A program made the position numbers and the translations under genes. The notes under the pieces were generated by a model, which was not told the origin of the DNA, searched no databases, and saw nothing but the letters and a program-made list of their open reading frames with translations. From a virus, in the IMG/VR virus record IMGVR_UViG_3300035703_000009, positions 64,001 through 128,000 of that record: a DNA stretch of 64,000 bases; one strand, written 5' to 3'. Shown one piece after another: positions 31,342 to 43,313 of the stretch; the stretch's first letter is position 1; each line of letters starts with the position of its first letter.

Positions 31342-33147
31342 TTAGCCGTCGCACATAAGGCAATCTTTCGTTGCTCTAGCTGCAATGTCTCCGCGTAACA
31401 CTGATTCAGTTCGCATGTAATATAGGGTCTTGACACCAGCTTTATACGCTTCAAAGTGAACTTGATTGATGAACTTAGGCTCGGCTTCACTAGGAAAGGC
31501 TAGGTTTAAGGAAACTGACTGGTCAATATATTGTTGACGTAATCCGGCTTGCCTAACTAGCTCAAGTTGATTGATCTCTTTGAAGGTCAAAAACACTTCC
31601 TTTAGAGGAATGTAATGAGCTTGATCGGGTTCAGGCAGCTTTGACCACTTGTTTTTTGAGATAGGATTGCCTTTATCGTTGAGCTTAACTAACCAGCTAT
31701 CCATGAAGTCGAGTCCCTGTACGGATCCGTCGTCTTCTAAGATCTTATCCCAAGCATCTTTAGTGTTGTGTCCTATCTTGTCTAAGGATTTTTCCAATAC
31801 TGGATTCTTGCGAATGAACGTTCCCTTAGCTGTTTGCTCAGTAAAGACGTTAGCTGCCCATGGTTCTATGCCTGGCGAAACGTCGCCAGAAAGCTTGGAA
31901 TTAGTTACAGTCGGCGCGATCGCTCGCAAGTGAGTGTTTCGCATACCAGTGCCAACACACCATAATGGTTCCCCATACTCTCTAGCTAGGTCGCGACTTG
32001 CGCGCTCGCTTTCAATCTTAAGTTGTGAAAAGATCTTCCTGGTCTCAAACTGAGCCTGTAAAGAATCAAATGGGATGTTTCTCTCTTGTAAGTATGTGTG
32101 CCAGCCTAGGACTCCTAATCCTAATGCTCGTCCCTTTTCGGCAGAACGAATTGAGTTCTCAAATCCACGCATGTATTTAGCGCGTTGAATAAACTCTTCG
32201 AGCACTCCATCTAAGAACCAAGTGGCTGTGTAGATTAAGTCAGTGTCCTTCCACTCATCGTACTTTGCTAGGTTTAAAGAAGAGAGACAACACACGAAAG
32301 AGTGATTCTCATCGGTATGTAAGGTGATTTCAGAACAGATGTTGGTCATGAATACCTTTAGACCATTCTTTTTATAGGCCTCTGGGTTCTGGTTATTGAC
32401 GTTACCCTTGTACATGATGTAAGGCTCACCAGTTGCTTTACGTTTTCTAAGAACGGCGGTCCACCGCTTACGCGCTTCTTTGTCACCCTGCTCTAACTTA
32501 TCCATGAAACTGTCTGATACGACAACGCATTGGTGTAAGTTTAGACTCTGACGATTCACATCTCCCTTAGGTTCTCTGATTTCGAGCCATTCCCAAAAGT
32601 CTCCATGTTCAATATCTATGTTTACCGATGCGGCACCTCGACGAACTGATCCTTGATTGGTAGCCAATACTGCTGAGTCGTAGATCTTGCAGAATGGCAC
32701 AACGCCATCGGATGTTCCGTTTTGAGAAATCTTAGAGCCGGCAGGTCTGATCTGATTTACTCCAATTCCGACTCCGCCACCGTGCTTGGCAAGTAGCATC
32801 ATTTCTAGGTTTTTGCCACCGATTTCTTGGATGGAGTCACCAACATCGATTCCAAAGCAGGAGATCGGCAAGCCTCTTTCAGTTCCAGTGTTTGAAAATA
32901 CAGGAGAGGCTAGATTAAGCCAACCCTTCCAAAGGTAGTCAAAGAACTTAGAGGCCAGTTCTGGCTTACCTAGTCGCTTGGCAATAGTAGTACTTACTCG
33001 CCAGTAAGCGTCCTTTGGGGTCTCCCCAGATAGCAAGTAGCCCTTTGATACTGTCTTAACATAGACTTCAGTATTTGCCCAAACAGGAAAGTGAACTCCA
33101 ATTTCCCAGCCTAGGCTTTCGCCGTGATTTATTTCTTTTTCTGTCAT
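31342..33147 (-). CDS. nrdA: Class I ribonucleotide reductase large subunit NrdA
   Basis: At 601 residues it lacks the N-terminal ATP-cone of long NrdA proteins, so allosteric activity control is probably absent. Active-site elements are Cys97 in LPISCFGI, the MTNICSEI motif (Asn269, Cys271, Glu273), Cys287 region VCCLSSLNL, and the C-terminal Cys pair in DCLMCDG that passes on reducing power. It reduces ribonucleoside diphosphates to deoxy forms. It lies directly downstream of nrdB and the pair is closed by a strong terminator. Confidence 0.95.
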   Translation of the reverse strand: MTEKEINHGESLGWEIGVHFPVWANTEVYVKTVSKGYLLSGETPKDAYWRVSTTIAKRLGKPELASKFFDYLWKGWLNLASPVFSNTGTERGLPISCFGIDVGDSIQEIGGKNLEMMLLAKHGGGVGIGVNQIRPAGSKISQNGTSDGVVPFCKIYDSAVLATNQGSVRRGAASVNIDIEHGDFWEWLEIREPKGDVNRQSLNLHQCVVVSDSFMDKLEQGDKEARKRWTAVLRKRKATGEPYIMYKGNVNNQNPEAYKKNGLKVFMTNICSEITLHTDENHSFVCCLSSLNLAKYDEWKDTDLIYTATWFLDGVLEEFIQRAKYMRGFENSIRSAEKGRALGLGVLGWHTYLQERNIPFDSLQAQFETRKIFSQLKIESERASRDLAREYGEPLWCVGTGMRNTHLRAIAPTVTNSKLSGDVSPGIEPWAANVFTEQTAKGTFIRKNPVLEKSLDKIGHNTKDAWDKILEDDGSVQGLDFMDSWLVKLNDKGNPISKNKWSKLPEPDQAHYIPLKEVFLTFKEINQLELVRQAGLRQQYIDQSVSLNLAFPSEAEPKFINQVHFEAYKAGVKTLYYMRTESVLRGDIAARATKDCLMCDG

Positions 33148-33163
33148 CTTTTAAAAGTTATTG

Positions 33164-34162
33164 TTAGTCAAATAATGCGTCTTCGTCCCAGTTTTCGTTT
33201 TCGCCAGCCTTCGAATAATCAGTGGGACGAATGGCAAAAAAGTCAGTATGAGTGACACCACCAGTAAGATGATAGAACCAGTCGAGCTTGTCTGCTGACT
33301 CGTTATCGTATTCAAATATAGGCAGGTATCCAAGTTCCATCAACTTCTCATTAGCTCTGCGAATGATGAAGTTTTTGAGATCGTATTTCTTTAGGTTCTC
33401 AAGGTCTCCCATCTCAAACATCTTATCGATGAATTTGAGTTCCATCTCCACCATTAGCTGGGCGGCTTCTTCCACTTGAGACTGAACCGAATCCTTCAAT
33501 TCAGGATATTCTTCGCACATGTGACGAAATAATTGGCACCCCATCTTTGAGTGAAGAGATTCATCACGAACTGACCACTTCATCTGTTGTCCGACTCCTT
33601 TGAGTAGGTTTCTCATTTGAAATGAATATAGTACGGCAAAGGAAGAGTATAGAGAGACTCCTTCGGCGAAGGCTGAGAATATCGCTAATGACTTGGCAAC
33701 ATCCTTGCGAGCATCGGCTGAATGTAACAAGTCCTCGTGAGAGTAATCCGCATTAGTCTCCATCAAAAATTCAAACTTAGAGGCGATTGAAGGCTCATGT
33801 AAAAAGGCTGCAAAGTCTTCGAGACCAAGGGTCTCATTTAAGTATGAATATGCGACTGCATGGATGGTTTCCTGTGAGCCAAACATTATGGCCATCTGCT
33901 TGATCTCATGTTTTGGGAACCACTTGGTGACCATGCCGGTCCAGTAGTCTGAGACTGCACATTCAGTCTGAGCAAATCCAAGTAGGATGTTGCCGACTAG
34001 ATTCTTTTCAGCTGGTGTAAGGTGTTCGTTCCAGTCCTTTACGTCGCCTTGCATCGATATTTCTGTGTGTAGCCAAAAGGCCTGAGCCTGTTTGAGCCAG
34101 CCTTCTGTAAAATATATTGGAAATTCAAAAGGCTTGTATTCAATTCTCTCTTCAAATAGCAT
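33164..34162 (-). CDS. nrdB: Class I ribonucleotide reductase small subunit NrdB
   Basis: The 332-residue protein carries the diiron/dimetal ligands in FAQTECAVSDYW (Glu67), GSQETIHAVAYSYL (Glu98, His101), FAEGVSLY and RDESLHSKMG. Tyr105, in the position of the E. coli radical Tyr122, is present. The first metal ligand position is Glu rather than the Asp of E. coli NrdB, as in many NrdB branches. It generates the radical used by NrdA. An unusual hairpin with a U-run lies directly before its start. Confidence 0.93.
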   Translation of the reverse strand: MLFEERIEYKPFEFPIYFTEGWLKQAQAFWLHTEISMQGDVKDWNEHLTPAEKNLVGNILLGFAQTECAVSDYWTGMVTKWFPKHEIKQMAIMFGSQETIHAVAYSYLNETLGLEDFAAFLHEPSIASKFEFLMETNADYSHEDLLHSADARKDVAKSLAIFSAFAEGVSLYSSFAVLYSFQMRNLLKGVGQQMKWSVRDESLHSKMGCQLFRHMCEEYPELKDSVQSQVEEAAQLMVEMELKFIDKMFEMGDLENLKKYDLKNFIIRRANEKLMELGYLPIFEYDNESADKLDWFYHLTGGVTHTDFFAIRPTDYSKAGENENWDEDALFD

Positions 34163-34183
34163 CTGTCGTAATATTTTAGAAAA

Positions 34184-34247
34184 AAATATCCCATCCTAGC
34201 TGAAACTAAATTGAAAAACAATATGCTCTGGCTGTGATAGGATATTT
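34184..34247 (-). promoter_or_regulatory. Terminator-like hairpin in the nrdB leader (possible attenuator)
   Basis: Arms at 34184-34200 and 34231-34247 pair over 17 bp with three imperfect positions, one of them a G-U pair on the minus-strand transcript. On that transcript the stem ends in GGATATTTTTTT, so a U-run follows the 3' arm. The structure ends about 20 nt before the nrdB ATG. This could be a terminator for the upstream S1-like gene or an attenuator controlling nrdBA. Confidence 0.5.
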
Positions 34248-34260
34248 GATTAGGTCATCT

Positions 34261-34272
34261 TGATTATTTATC
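34261..34272 (-). promoter_or_regulatory. Late-type box upstream of the nrdB leader
   Basis: Minus-strand GATAAATAATCA matches the late-type boxes but lies about 100 nt before nrdB, not at the usual 15-20 nt. If active it would produce a leader containing the hairpin at 34184-34247. Confidence 0.3.
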
Positions 34273-34309
34273 TTGTGATAGACTTTCAAGACTCGGTGGG
34301 TTAGAAAAA

Positions 34310-35479
34310 TTATGCTTCAACAAATTCAAATCTCAGACGCTTGTTGATTGGGTCAACTTTGAAAACTTTAACCATTGGGTATCGATTTAAGTTTTCTTGA
34401 AGGTCATTACGCTTTAATTGTACCTCATAGCTTTCGCCATTGATGTCGATTGAGATTGAATTTTTATTTTTGTTAATTGTGTAGGAAAAGCTATTGTTCT
34501 CAGTCTTGTTACGTAATTCCTGCCACTGTAACTTTTCACCGTTTACTTGAGACTTGTCTAAGGTCAACACGATGCGGTATTGATTACCCTTAGTAGTGAC
34601 GTCTTTGACATAAACTGAAATCTTATCGCCGACTCTGTAGTTCTTACGAACATCATCGTAGTTTTCAAACTCTGACTTGTGGATTAGACCGGTGTAGTAA
34701 CCATCGATCTCAACAAAGATACCGAAATCGTATGGGTTATTGGTCAACACTCCAGTGTATGGCTCATCGAATTTAAGTTCGGTGATCATTTTTGGCATGG
34801 AATGAGAGACATATTTCTTGTAAGACAGGATGAATAGATCATTTGCAGAGTCATAGTTGTCAACCATCACAGTAAGTGTCTTACCTAGAAGATCACCGAA
34901 GTTATGAACTACGTTCGCTGCGGCATGAGAACCTGGAACAAAGCACTCGACTTCATTTTGGTAGATTGCAAGGTACCCGCCTTTGATAAGCTTCTTAAGC
35001 TTGATTTCAAATGAAGTCTCATTTGCAAGGTGAACAAACAATTCTTGCTTATAAGAGACAGAGAGTGCTTTCTTTTCAGAACCAATATATTCTCCGTCCT
35101 TGGCTGAGTGATATAGTTTAACGTAGAACTCGTTGTTTTTACCGGCAGCAAGTTCATCAATCGATTTTGAGTATTCTTTTATTGGAACTATGATGCTTAC
35201 TCCTGAATTGACTTCCTCAGTCAATATAGAACGGTCTGCTTTTAAAAGGTGGGTAGCTCTAACCTTGTATACTTCGTTTAAGATAAGGTCTTTGCTTTCC
35301 ATTTTTGAGGTAGTACCACCATTGCGACCGGACATGAGGTCATATAGTTCTTGAGCATACGGCTCATGACAATAAATTTTTAATTTTGATTTTTTGTCCT
35401 CTTTAGTGAGAATGATATTGGGGTTATATTTGCCAATATTTTGAAATGGATCTAATTGTGTAGGTACGAGTGCTAGCAT
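34310..35479 (-). CDS. Ribosomal protein S1-like RNA-binding protein (two S1 domains)
   Basis: The 389-residue protein has two S1-type OB domains. The first (about 156-224) reads KLIKGGYLAIYQNEVECFVP ... LLGKTLTVMVDNYD ... LFILSYKKY, typical of a ribosomal S1 repeat. The second (about 236-309) reads YTGVLTNNPYDFGIFVEIDG ... LIHKSEF ... YRVGDKISVYVKDV. N- and C-terminal regions (1-150, 310-389) are not recognised. S1 helps ribosomes bind mRNA without Shine-Dalgarno pairing, so this protein could steer ribosomes to phage transcripts. It has its own TATAAATT box. Confidence 0.8.
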   Translation of the reverse strand: MLALVPTQLDPFQNIGKYNPNIILTKEDKKSKLKIYCHEPYAQELYDLMSGRNGGTTSKMESKDLILNEVYKVRATHLLKADRSILTEEVNSGVSIIVPIKEYSKSIDELAAGKNNEFYVKLYHSAKDGEYIGSEKKALSVSYKQELFVHLANETSFEIKLKKLIKGGYLAIYQNEVECFVPGSHAAANVVHNFGDLLGKTLTVMVDNYDSANDLFILSYKKYVSHSMPKMITELKFDEPYTGVLTNNPYDFGIFVEIDGYYTGLIHKSEFENYDDVRKNYRVGDKISVYVKDVTTKGNQYRIVLTLDKSQVNGEKLQWQELRNKTENNSFSYTINKNKNSISIDINGESYEVQLKRNDLQENLNRYPMVKVFKVDPINKRLRFEFVEA

Positions 35480-35494
35480 GGTATGATTTTATAG

Positions 35495-35505
35495 TAATTT
35501 ATATC
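35495..35505 (-). promoter_or_regulatory. T4-late-type promoter box TATAAATT
   Basis: On the minus strand GATATAAATTA contains TATAAATT, one base from the T4 late consensus TATAAATA, about 16 nt before the S1-like gene ATG at 35479. Confidence 0.5.
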
Positions 35506-35533
35506 ATGCAAGTTGATTAAAGTTTTAGAAAGC

Positions 35534-38500
35534 TTACAAATATTCTCTAAAAAGACCAACTTTATCTGCACCTGCTGCCAGGAATTGGTCGACGAAGAGC
35601 AAAAACAAAGGATTTGCAGGGCTTAATCGTTCCCAGGAAGGTATGTCATCTTGACTCACAACCGGATGGAGATTACGCACAGTCAGATAGCTAGGCTTAG
35701 TTGAATCGACCATCGAAAAAGAAAAGTTAGTAGTATCGAGCTTTGGTGTAGGAGGAAGAGGCACAGTAGCAGTTACATGGTCGGCGATTCCGGCTATCAA
35801 AGCAACTAGCATAGGTAATGGTGAGTTTGCGATTGGCCCCAATACTGTTTCAACGATCTTTAGCTTTTCTTGTATGACGTCAGTGTCCATTATTTGCATG
35901 GTGTTTGACTTTCCGGTGTTTTCCCTAATTTTAGTTATTCCTATAAATGTTGGAAGATATGGTGGAGCGATTGGTGGAAAGAAAGACGGCAATGAATATT
36001 GGATAGATTCAAGTAGGTTTATTTTGGTACCTTTTGCGCTCTTGAGCAAAGAAATTATCTTGTAAAACTGGTCTAATATTTTTTCTGCGATGTCAAAACC
36101 AAGGTCAATAAAGTTCTTAAGCACTGCAAGCAGATCACTTGGATTTATGCTTAAAAAATCAAAGTCTAGTGTGGAAAAAGATGGAAGAACATCACGATCA
36201 GACTGGGCAACTACGTTGCCTGAGCTAAATGGAGATGAAGTAGGAGCCTTGATAATGGACCTAGTTGATAGATTTGTGTTAACATCGTCCGGAGAGTCAT
36301 AATTGACGTTTGGTTTGTAACCTCCGTCTGAGATGGCACTCTTTTGCGAGTCATCAGGTTCACAGGTAACTATCTTTATGTCTGAGTCCAATTTAGTAGG
36401 TTGTGCAGGCTTAGAACTTAGTGCGGCAGCTTCGCCAGCAGTCAATGTACTGTCGGCCGGCGTTATTTGCTTTGGACTTGGAGCAGTATATTTCTTTGGA
36501 TCAGGAAGAGAGTTATCTAAGAAGTCCATTAGCGCATTAAGCAAGACTGGCTTTAGCAAGTTAAGGTCAATCTTGATGCGTGCTGGAAAAGGAGTTCGAG
36601 CAGGATTTGGAATCCTTAGCTCAAAAAGAGAAGCAAGTATGCCGGAAAACGATGCAGCAAAGGTCAGTAAGTTAAAGGCTGGCACTGGAATGGCTAAGTT
36701 AGCTGGGACCGTGTTCTTTATTATCCCAATGTATGAACTAGTTAGTTCTCTAGGTGAGATCGTTTTCTTATCGCCTACCAGCGACTTAAATTGCTTTGGA
36801 GTGAGGCTCTTTACGTAGCCATCGAGTACTAGTCTAACTGACTCAATGATTGGAATTGCAGGAGAAAGCCCACTAAGATCTAGCTGAAATCCGCTCTTGG
36901 CACAACACGGAGAAAAAGGATTAAAGTCTACTTTAAGCTGACCTAGTGCAGCAAGAGCGGCTGGAGTCAAGGCAAGTGCCTCTTTGACCCTAGCATTATC
37001 AAAAATGTCAGAAAATTGTACTTGTAGTGTTTGTAACTCTTTTTCTAGGTCTCTTTTTTTCTTTGGATCCTTTTCGGCATTTACCTTGTCCTTTTGAGAG
37101 TTTACTTTTGCAGCTTGAGCCTTTACTGCGGCTTCTCCACCGCTACCTTTGAGTGAATCGACCAGTGTTGAGTTGACGTCTAGCAAATACTTTTGGATCT
37201 TGTCAAAGTCTTTTTCAACGTCTAGTGATTGGCCAGAGGCTAGGTCTCCATCGATTTTCGTCTTAATCTTGGTCTTGTTCTTTGCTAATTGCACAAGGAG
37301 CATATTGCGAAGCTTTAAGCTGTCTTGTGAGATGAAGTTTGACTTATACATGCTAGAAAACTCAAGCACTTCATTTAAAAAGTCAAGGATGGCGTTCGGC
37401 TGTGGCTCGAGCTTGCTTGAGTCCTTTGGAATAGAGATGGTCGGAAACTTTAGTCGATCATAGTATGTCTTCATGTCAGCCTTGATCGCACTGATCTTTT
37501 CATCCATGTCGGAACCATCTATCTTTACCTGTTCACGAATGGTCTTGGCAGCTGCATCATCACCATTGGCTAGTGCTTGCTGTAAATTAAGTAAGAGCTG
37601 ATCTTGACGTTTAGTGATCTTTGTCTTTAGCTCGTTTGCTTTTGTCAGGTTAGGCTTGCCTAAATCATTGATGCGCTGATGGATCGCTCGCTTTGCGTCT
37701 TCGATCGCATCCTTAGCTGACTCGGTCTTATCTAGGATATTTTGAAGCCTTTCATGAGGTCCTAAATTGGATATTGATAGTTCTAAGTTTCTTTTCTCAC
37801 GAGCTACCTTAAGTAGGCGGTTTTTATTGCCTGAAGACTTTGCAGTTGACTCGACAACATTAAGAATGTTGCGTTGCTTTGCGACTTGAGCCTTTTGAGC
37901 TGAACTCAAGTTAAACTCTTTGCCGTCTATTGCTTCTTTTGCTAGTCTTTGTATCTTTTCACGATTTGCAAGGAATGCGACTGATTTTTGCACTCCAGGT
38001 TTGATAGATTCCTCATCACCTGAAAAACCGAACTTTGGAGAAGGTCCCCTAACTGTAAAGATGTGTTGCTTAAATCCTGTGCTCGACACAAAAAAGATGA
38101 TTGGTGAGATGAAGATGCCATTAATAGTCAAAAATATGACTATTGTGCCCATTGGAGTAGCAATTGAGACTAGCGGCAACCATATCACGGGTAAAGGAAT
38201 TTTAATGAGCCCGCCTGGAGTAGGAATCACAAAGCCAACTGGCCAGTACCTAAGCTGGTTAAAGTTAGGTAGGTTCGGCATGGGAATCAAGCCCATGATG
38301 TTTGCGACCAGCGAAAACTGTACCCAATAACAAAGCTGATTTGAACAAGGTAAAGTTGCATCGGTACCTTCAGTGATGCTTTTTAAATATAGAGGATCTT
38401 TTCCTAACTTGCCCATCACCGAGACACAGTTTGCAGGTTGGGTTTCCTGATCCATTTTGTCAAAACACTCTGGGCTCTGCTTTTTTAAGCGGGCTTTTAC

Positions 38501-40075
38501 CTTTTCTGGACTGGGCTTTAAGTCATCCATCACTCCCTTGATCCTTGCGATCTCCGAGCTAAGGTCAGAAAGAGCAGTGGCTACCGCTAAGTTTTGATTT
38601 TTGATTCCATTAACGATGTTGCGTAGTGTTGATGAAGAGTCAGTTGTGAACTTATTGACTCGACCAATGGCTAAAAGTAATTGGACTTCACGTCTAGCAA
38701 TGTTTCTAAACACTGCACGAATGCCGTCCTTTGCTGGATCGATTACTTGCATTCTTTTTTCCCTTTTCTTGTTGTCAAAAGTTACTTCAAAGTTTTGATA
38801 AAACTGTTGTAGCTTATCAAGATCCTTGACAAAGTATTCAGAACCATTTTCTCTCTTTTTCTCAGATTCAGTACCCTTGACTTTAGGATCGATTGCGGCA
38901 GCTTCAGTAGTTAATCCGCGATCGTCTAAAGTGAATAAGTTGTTGATTGGATCTGCAAGTAGATTGTAATAGTTGGTGTAGATCTTACCTAACACTGGAA
39001 CGTCTGTTGCTTGTGATAACTCATCTACTGAAAAAATGGATGAACTCGCAAAGAAGGACTGTTTTTCTAATAGAGAGTTACCTTTGACTGGAAAATCTAC
39101 TTTTTGATTTACATAAGTCTTGGTTTGCTGGTCTTGTACTTGGGTCTCAAGCTTGAAAGAAAAGAGCTGTGGAAAGTTGATCTTAAACTTAAAAAATGAT
39201 TGGTTTGCTGCCTGATTCACGGAAGTAGGAGCAGAACCTACTTCAAATACTTGGATGCACTGTGAATATGCAGAGATTTGAGACTGTATTTGAGTAAGCT
39301 GTGAACGGTCAATGTAGTTAGAATATAGGTTGGATAGCGCAGTAGAGATGTCTGAATTAGCCGCACCGCTATTTAAACCTCCAACTAAGGCATTATAATA
39401 CTTATTGTTAAAGACTGGAATCGATGCTTCCTTGCCTTTAAGAAGGTTTTGTTGTACTAGGACTTGTGACTCAAGGTTAGCGATGTTTAAGTTGATCATC
39501 TCAAGACTAACTGAGAGATTAGCGATATTTGCACCTTTAGTTATCTTATTAAGTAGAGTAGAGCGTTCGGTATTTGCTTGATCGAGCTTGATCTTTAGCT
39601 CTTTTTCCTTTTCTAAGACTGAACTAAATTCCTTTAGTATTCTGGCTAATTCGTTTGCCCTTTCCTCAAAATAAGAGGCAACTGGCTCAAAGTTATCTTG
39701 ATATTCGATTAGTTTATCATGTAAGGCTGAGTATTTGACATAGAGCTCGCGTTCTTTTTCAAGGGAAGCAGAAATGGTCTCGACCGAGTCTATACATTTT
39801 TTGACCGGATTAGCAGTTGGCGTGTTTTCAAGGTCTTGGATTAGTTTTTCAATGTCCGCCGTGCTTAGCTCCGGTAATAACTGTGGAGCTGGTTCTTCAC
39901 AGGGAAGCTCAGTGATCTGTCCAAAGGGAGCGCCTACTTCATCAGTAGGATCGCACAAGGATAGGTCATACAGCTCTTTGAGCTGTTGTTCAGTAAACTT
40001 GCTCTTGACTTCACTAGGAGGGATCCCGAGAACGTTTGCAATTTCATTGATGATTAAGTCGATAACTGAGTCCAT
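35534..40075 (-). CDS. Very large virion-type protein (1513 aa), possibly tail or baseplate
   Basis: The 1513-residue protein has an N-terminal acidic/Pro region and long coiled-coil stretches (about 100-215 and 690-960). A Pro/hydrophobic segment at about 590-660 includes VIWLPLVSIATPMGTIVIFL and IFISPIIFFVSS. A Pro-rich C-terminal half contains IPNPARTPFPARI and LPSFFPPIAPPYLPTF. No known domain can be assigned. Length, coiled coils and a hydrophobic segment would suit a tape-measure protein, but the many Pro-rich modules also suit a baseplate or virion-injected protein. It is a single late gene between the GroEL terminator and the S1-like gene. Confidence 0.6.
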   Translation of the reverse strand: MDSVIDLIINEIANVLGIPPSEVKSKFTEQQLKELYDLSLCDPTDEVGAPFGQITELPCEEPAPQLLPELSTADIEKLIQDLENTPTANPVKKCIDSVETISASLEKERELYVKYSALHDKLIEYQDNFEPVASYFEERANELARILKEFSSVLEKEKELKIKLDQANTERSTLLNKITKGANIANLSVSLEMINLNIANLESQVLVQQNLLKGKEASIPVFNNKYYNALVGGLNSGAANSDISTALSNLYSNYIDRSQLTQIQSQISAYSQCIQVFEVGSAPTSVNQAANQSFFKFKINFPQLFSFKLETQVQDQQTKTYVNQKVDFPVKGNSLLEKQSFFASSSIFSVDELSQATDVPVLGKIYTNYYNLLADPINNLFTLDDRGLTTEAAAIDPKVKGTESEKKRENGSEYFVKDLDKLQQFYQNFEVTFDNKKREKRMQVIDPAKDGIRAVFRNIARREVQLLLAIGRVNKFTTDSSSTLRNIVNGIKNQNLAVATALSDLSSEIARIKGVMDDLKPSPEKVKARLKKQSPECFDKMDQETQPANCVSVMGKLGKDPLYLKSITEGTDATLPCSNQLCYWVQFSLVANIMGLIPMPNLPNFNQLRYWPVGFVIPTPGGLIKIPLPVIWLPLVSIATPMGTIVIFLTINGIFISPIIFFVSSTGFKQHIFTVRGPSPKFGFSGDEESIKPGVQKSVAFLANREKIQRLAKEAIDGKEFNLSSAQKAQVAKQRNILNVVESTAKSSGNKNRLLKVAREKRNLELSISNLGPHERLQNILDKTESAKDAIEDAKRAIHQRINDLGKPNLTKANELKTKITKRQDQLLLNLQQALANGDDAAAKTIREQVKIDGSDMDEKISAIKADMKTYYDRLKFPTISIPKDSSKLEPQPNAILDFLNEVLEFSSMYKSNFISQDSLKLRNMLLVQLAKNKTKIKTKIDGDLASGQSLDVEKDFDKIQKYLLDVNSTLVDSLKGSGGEAAVKAQAAKVNSQKDKVNAEKDPKKKRDLEKELQTLQVQFSDIFDNARVKEALALTPAALAALGQLKVDFNPFSPCCAKSGFQLDLSGLSPAIPIIESVRLVLDGYVKSLTPKQFKSLVGDKKTISPRELTSSYIGIIKNTVPANLAIPVPAFNLLTFAASFSGILASLFELRIPNPARTPFPARIKIDLNLLKPVLLNALMDFLDNSLPDPKKYTAPSPKQITPADSTLTAGEAAALSSKPAQPTKLDSDIKIVTCEPDDSQKSAISDGGYKPNVNYDSPDDVNTNLSTRSIIKAPTSSPFSSGNVVAQSDRDVLPSFSTLDFDFLSINPSDLLAVLKNFIDLGFDIAEKILDQFYKIISLLKSAKGTKINLLESIQYSLPSFFPPIAPPYLPTFIGITKIRENTGKSNTMQIMDTDVIQEKLKIVETVLGPIANSPLPMLVALIAGIADHVTATVPLPPTPKLDTTNFSFSMVDSTKPSYLTVRNLHPVVSQDDIPSWERLSPANPLFLLFVDQFLAAGADKVGLFREYL

Positions 40076-40097
40076 CAGATTTATTTATTAGAAACTA

Positions 40098-40124
40098 AAA
40101 AGGGCAGCTAAGCGCTGCCCTTTT
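40098..40124 (-). terminator. Intrinsic terminator after groEL
   Basis: AAAAGGGCAGC-taagc-GCTGCCCTTTT is a symmetrical hairpin with T-runs on either strand. It lies about 30 nt after the groEL stop on the minus strand. Confidence 0.9.
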
Positions 40125-40154
40125 CCATTAAAGCTTTACACGAATGGCCGAAAT

Positions 40155-42553
<2,399 letters not shown>

Positions 42554-42569
42554 AAAAGGCTTAGCTATT

Positions 42570-43313
42570 TTATGCTTGGAAGTCTTGTACTACAGGTAGG
42601 CTGGAGAGTTTCAGTAAAATTTGGGCACAAACAAAAACATCCTTTTGACAGTAGGTAGCGATGCGAGGAACGTCTCCTTCTTGCCAAAATACTCTGCCTA
42701 CTTCTTCGCCTCGGATATCGTCTTTAGGTGTAGGCAAGCCTAGGGCAGTTGCTAACAACTCAAGAGATGCGAAACCTTCTTGCCATGCACCAAAGCTCCA
42801 AAGCTCAGAAGTATCAATTAGTGGCATTTCCCAAGGTTTAAGGTTGGTAAGCTGAAGACCTTTAGGCAAAGGGCGACCTGACATGATAATTCTTTTACAC
42901 ATCATTGGTACATCAAATCGCTTGATGTTGTGACCAACAAACTTATAGGTTGCAAACTTTTCAAAGACTGTTGAAATACCTTCAAGCACCTCTTGCTCGT
43001 CCTTTGATGCATAACTTTTGATGGTCATTTTAGGAAAATTACCTATCACTGGATCGTTTTCAAAAGAGATTCGACCAAAGGATGCACAGACGATACGACT
43101 AAACTCGGGAGTAAGTCCGGCTTTTGCTACATATAGTGAGTCATCTGACATTTCTCTGTTTTCTTCAAATCGGGTGCGAAGGTAGTCGCAGCGCTTACGC
43201 CAAAGCTCAGCCATTTTTGGGCTAGCGTCTTCAAGGTCGCTTAGAGTCGCGTAGGTTGATGCTGTTTCCAGGTCAAAAAAGACCATTTTTGCAAGTTCTG
43301 ATTGAGAGTACAT
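42570..43313 (-). CDS. DEDDy-type 3'-5' exonuclease (DnaQ/PolB-exo superfamily)
   Basis: The 247-residue protein contains Exo I VFFDLETAS (Asp14, Glu16), Exo II FVGHNIKRFDVP (Asn129, Asp134) and Exo III YCQKDVFV (Tyr221, Asp225). This is the DEDDy set of stand-alone exonucleases related to family B proofreading domains. The phage polymerase half at 20916-22343 already has its own Exo I-III set, so this is an additional enzyme for repair, recombination or nucleic-acid degradation. An AAAAATAACCC element precedes its start. Confidence 0.85.
   Translation of the reverse strand: MYSQSELAKMVFFDLETASTYATLSDLEDASPKMAELWRKRCDYLRTRFEENREMSDDSLYVAKAGLTPEFSRIVCASFGRISFENDPVIGNFPKMTIKSYASKDEQEVLEGISTVFEKFATYKFVGHNIKRFDVPMMCKRIIMSGRPLPKGLQLTNLKPWEMPLIDTSELWSFGAWQEGFASLELLATALGLPTPKDDIRGEEVGRVFWQEGDVPRIATYCQKDVFVCAQILLKLSSLPVVQDFQA

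Noticed and set aside
40079-40090. TAATAAATAAAT on the minus strand before the 1513-aa gene as a late promoter
   Set aside because: It ends only about 3 nt before the ATG, unlike the 15-20 nt of the other sites; it may be just the A-rich start context.
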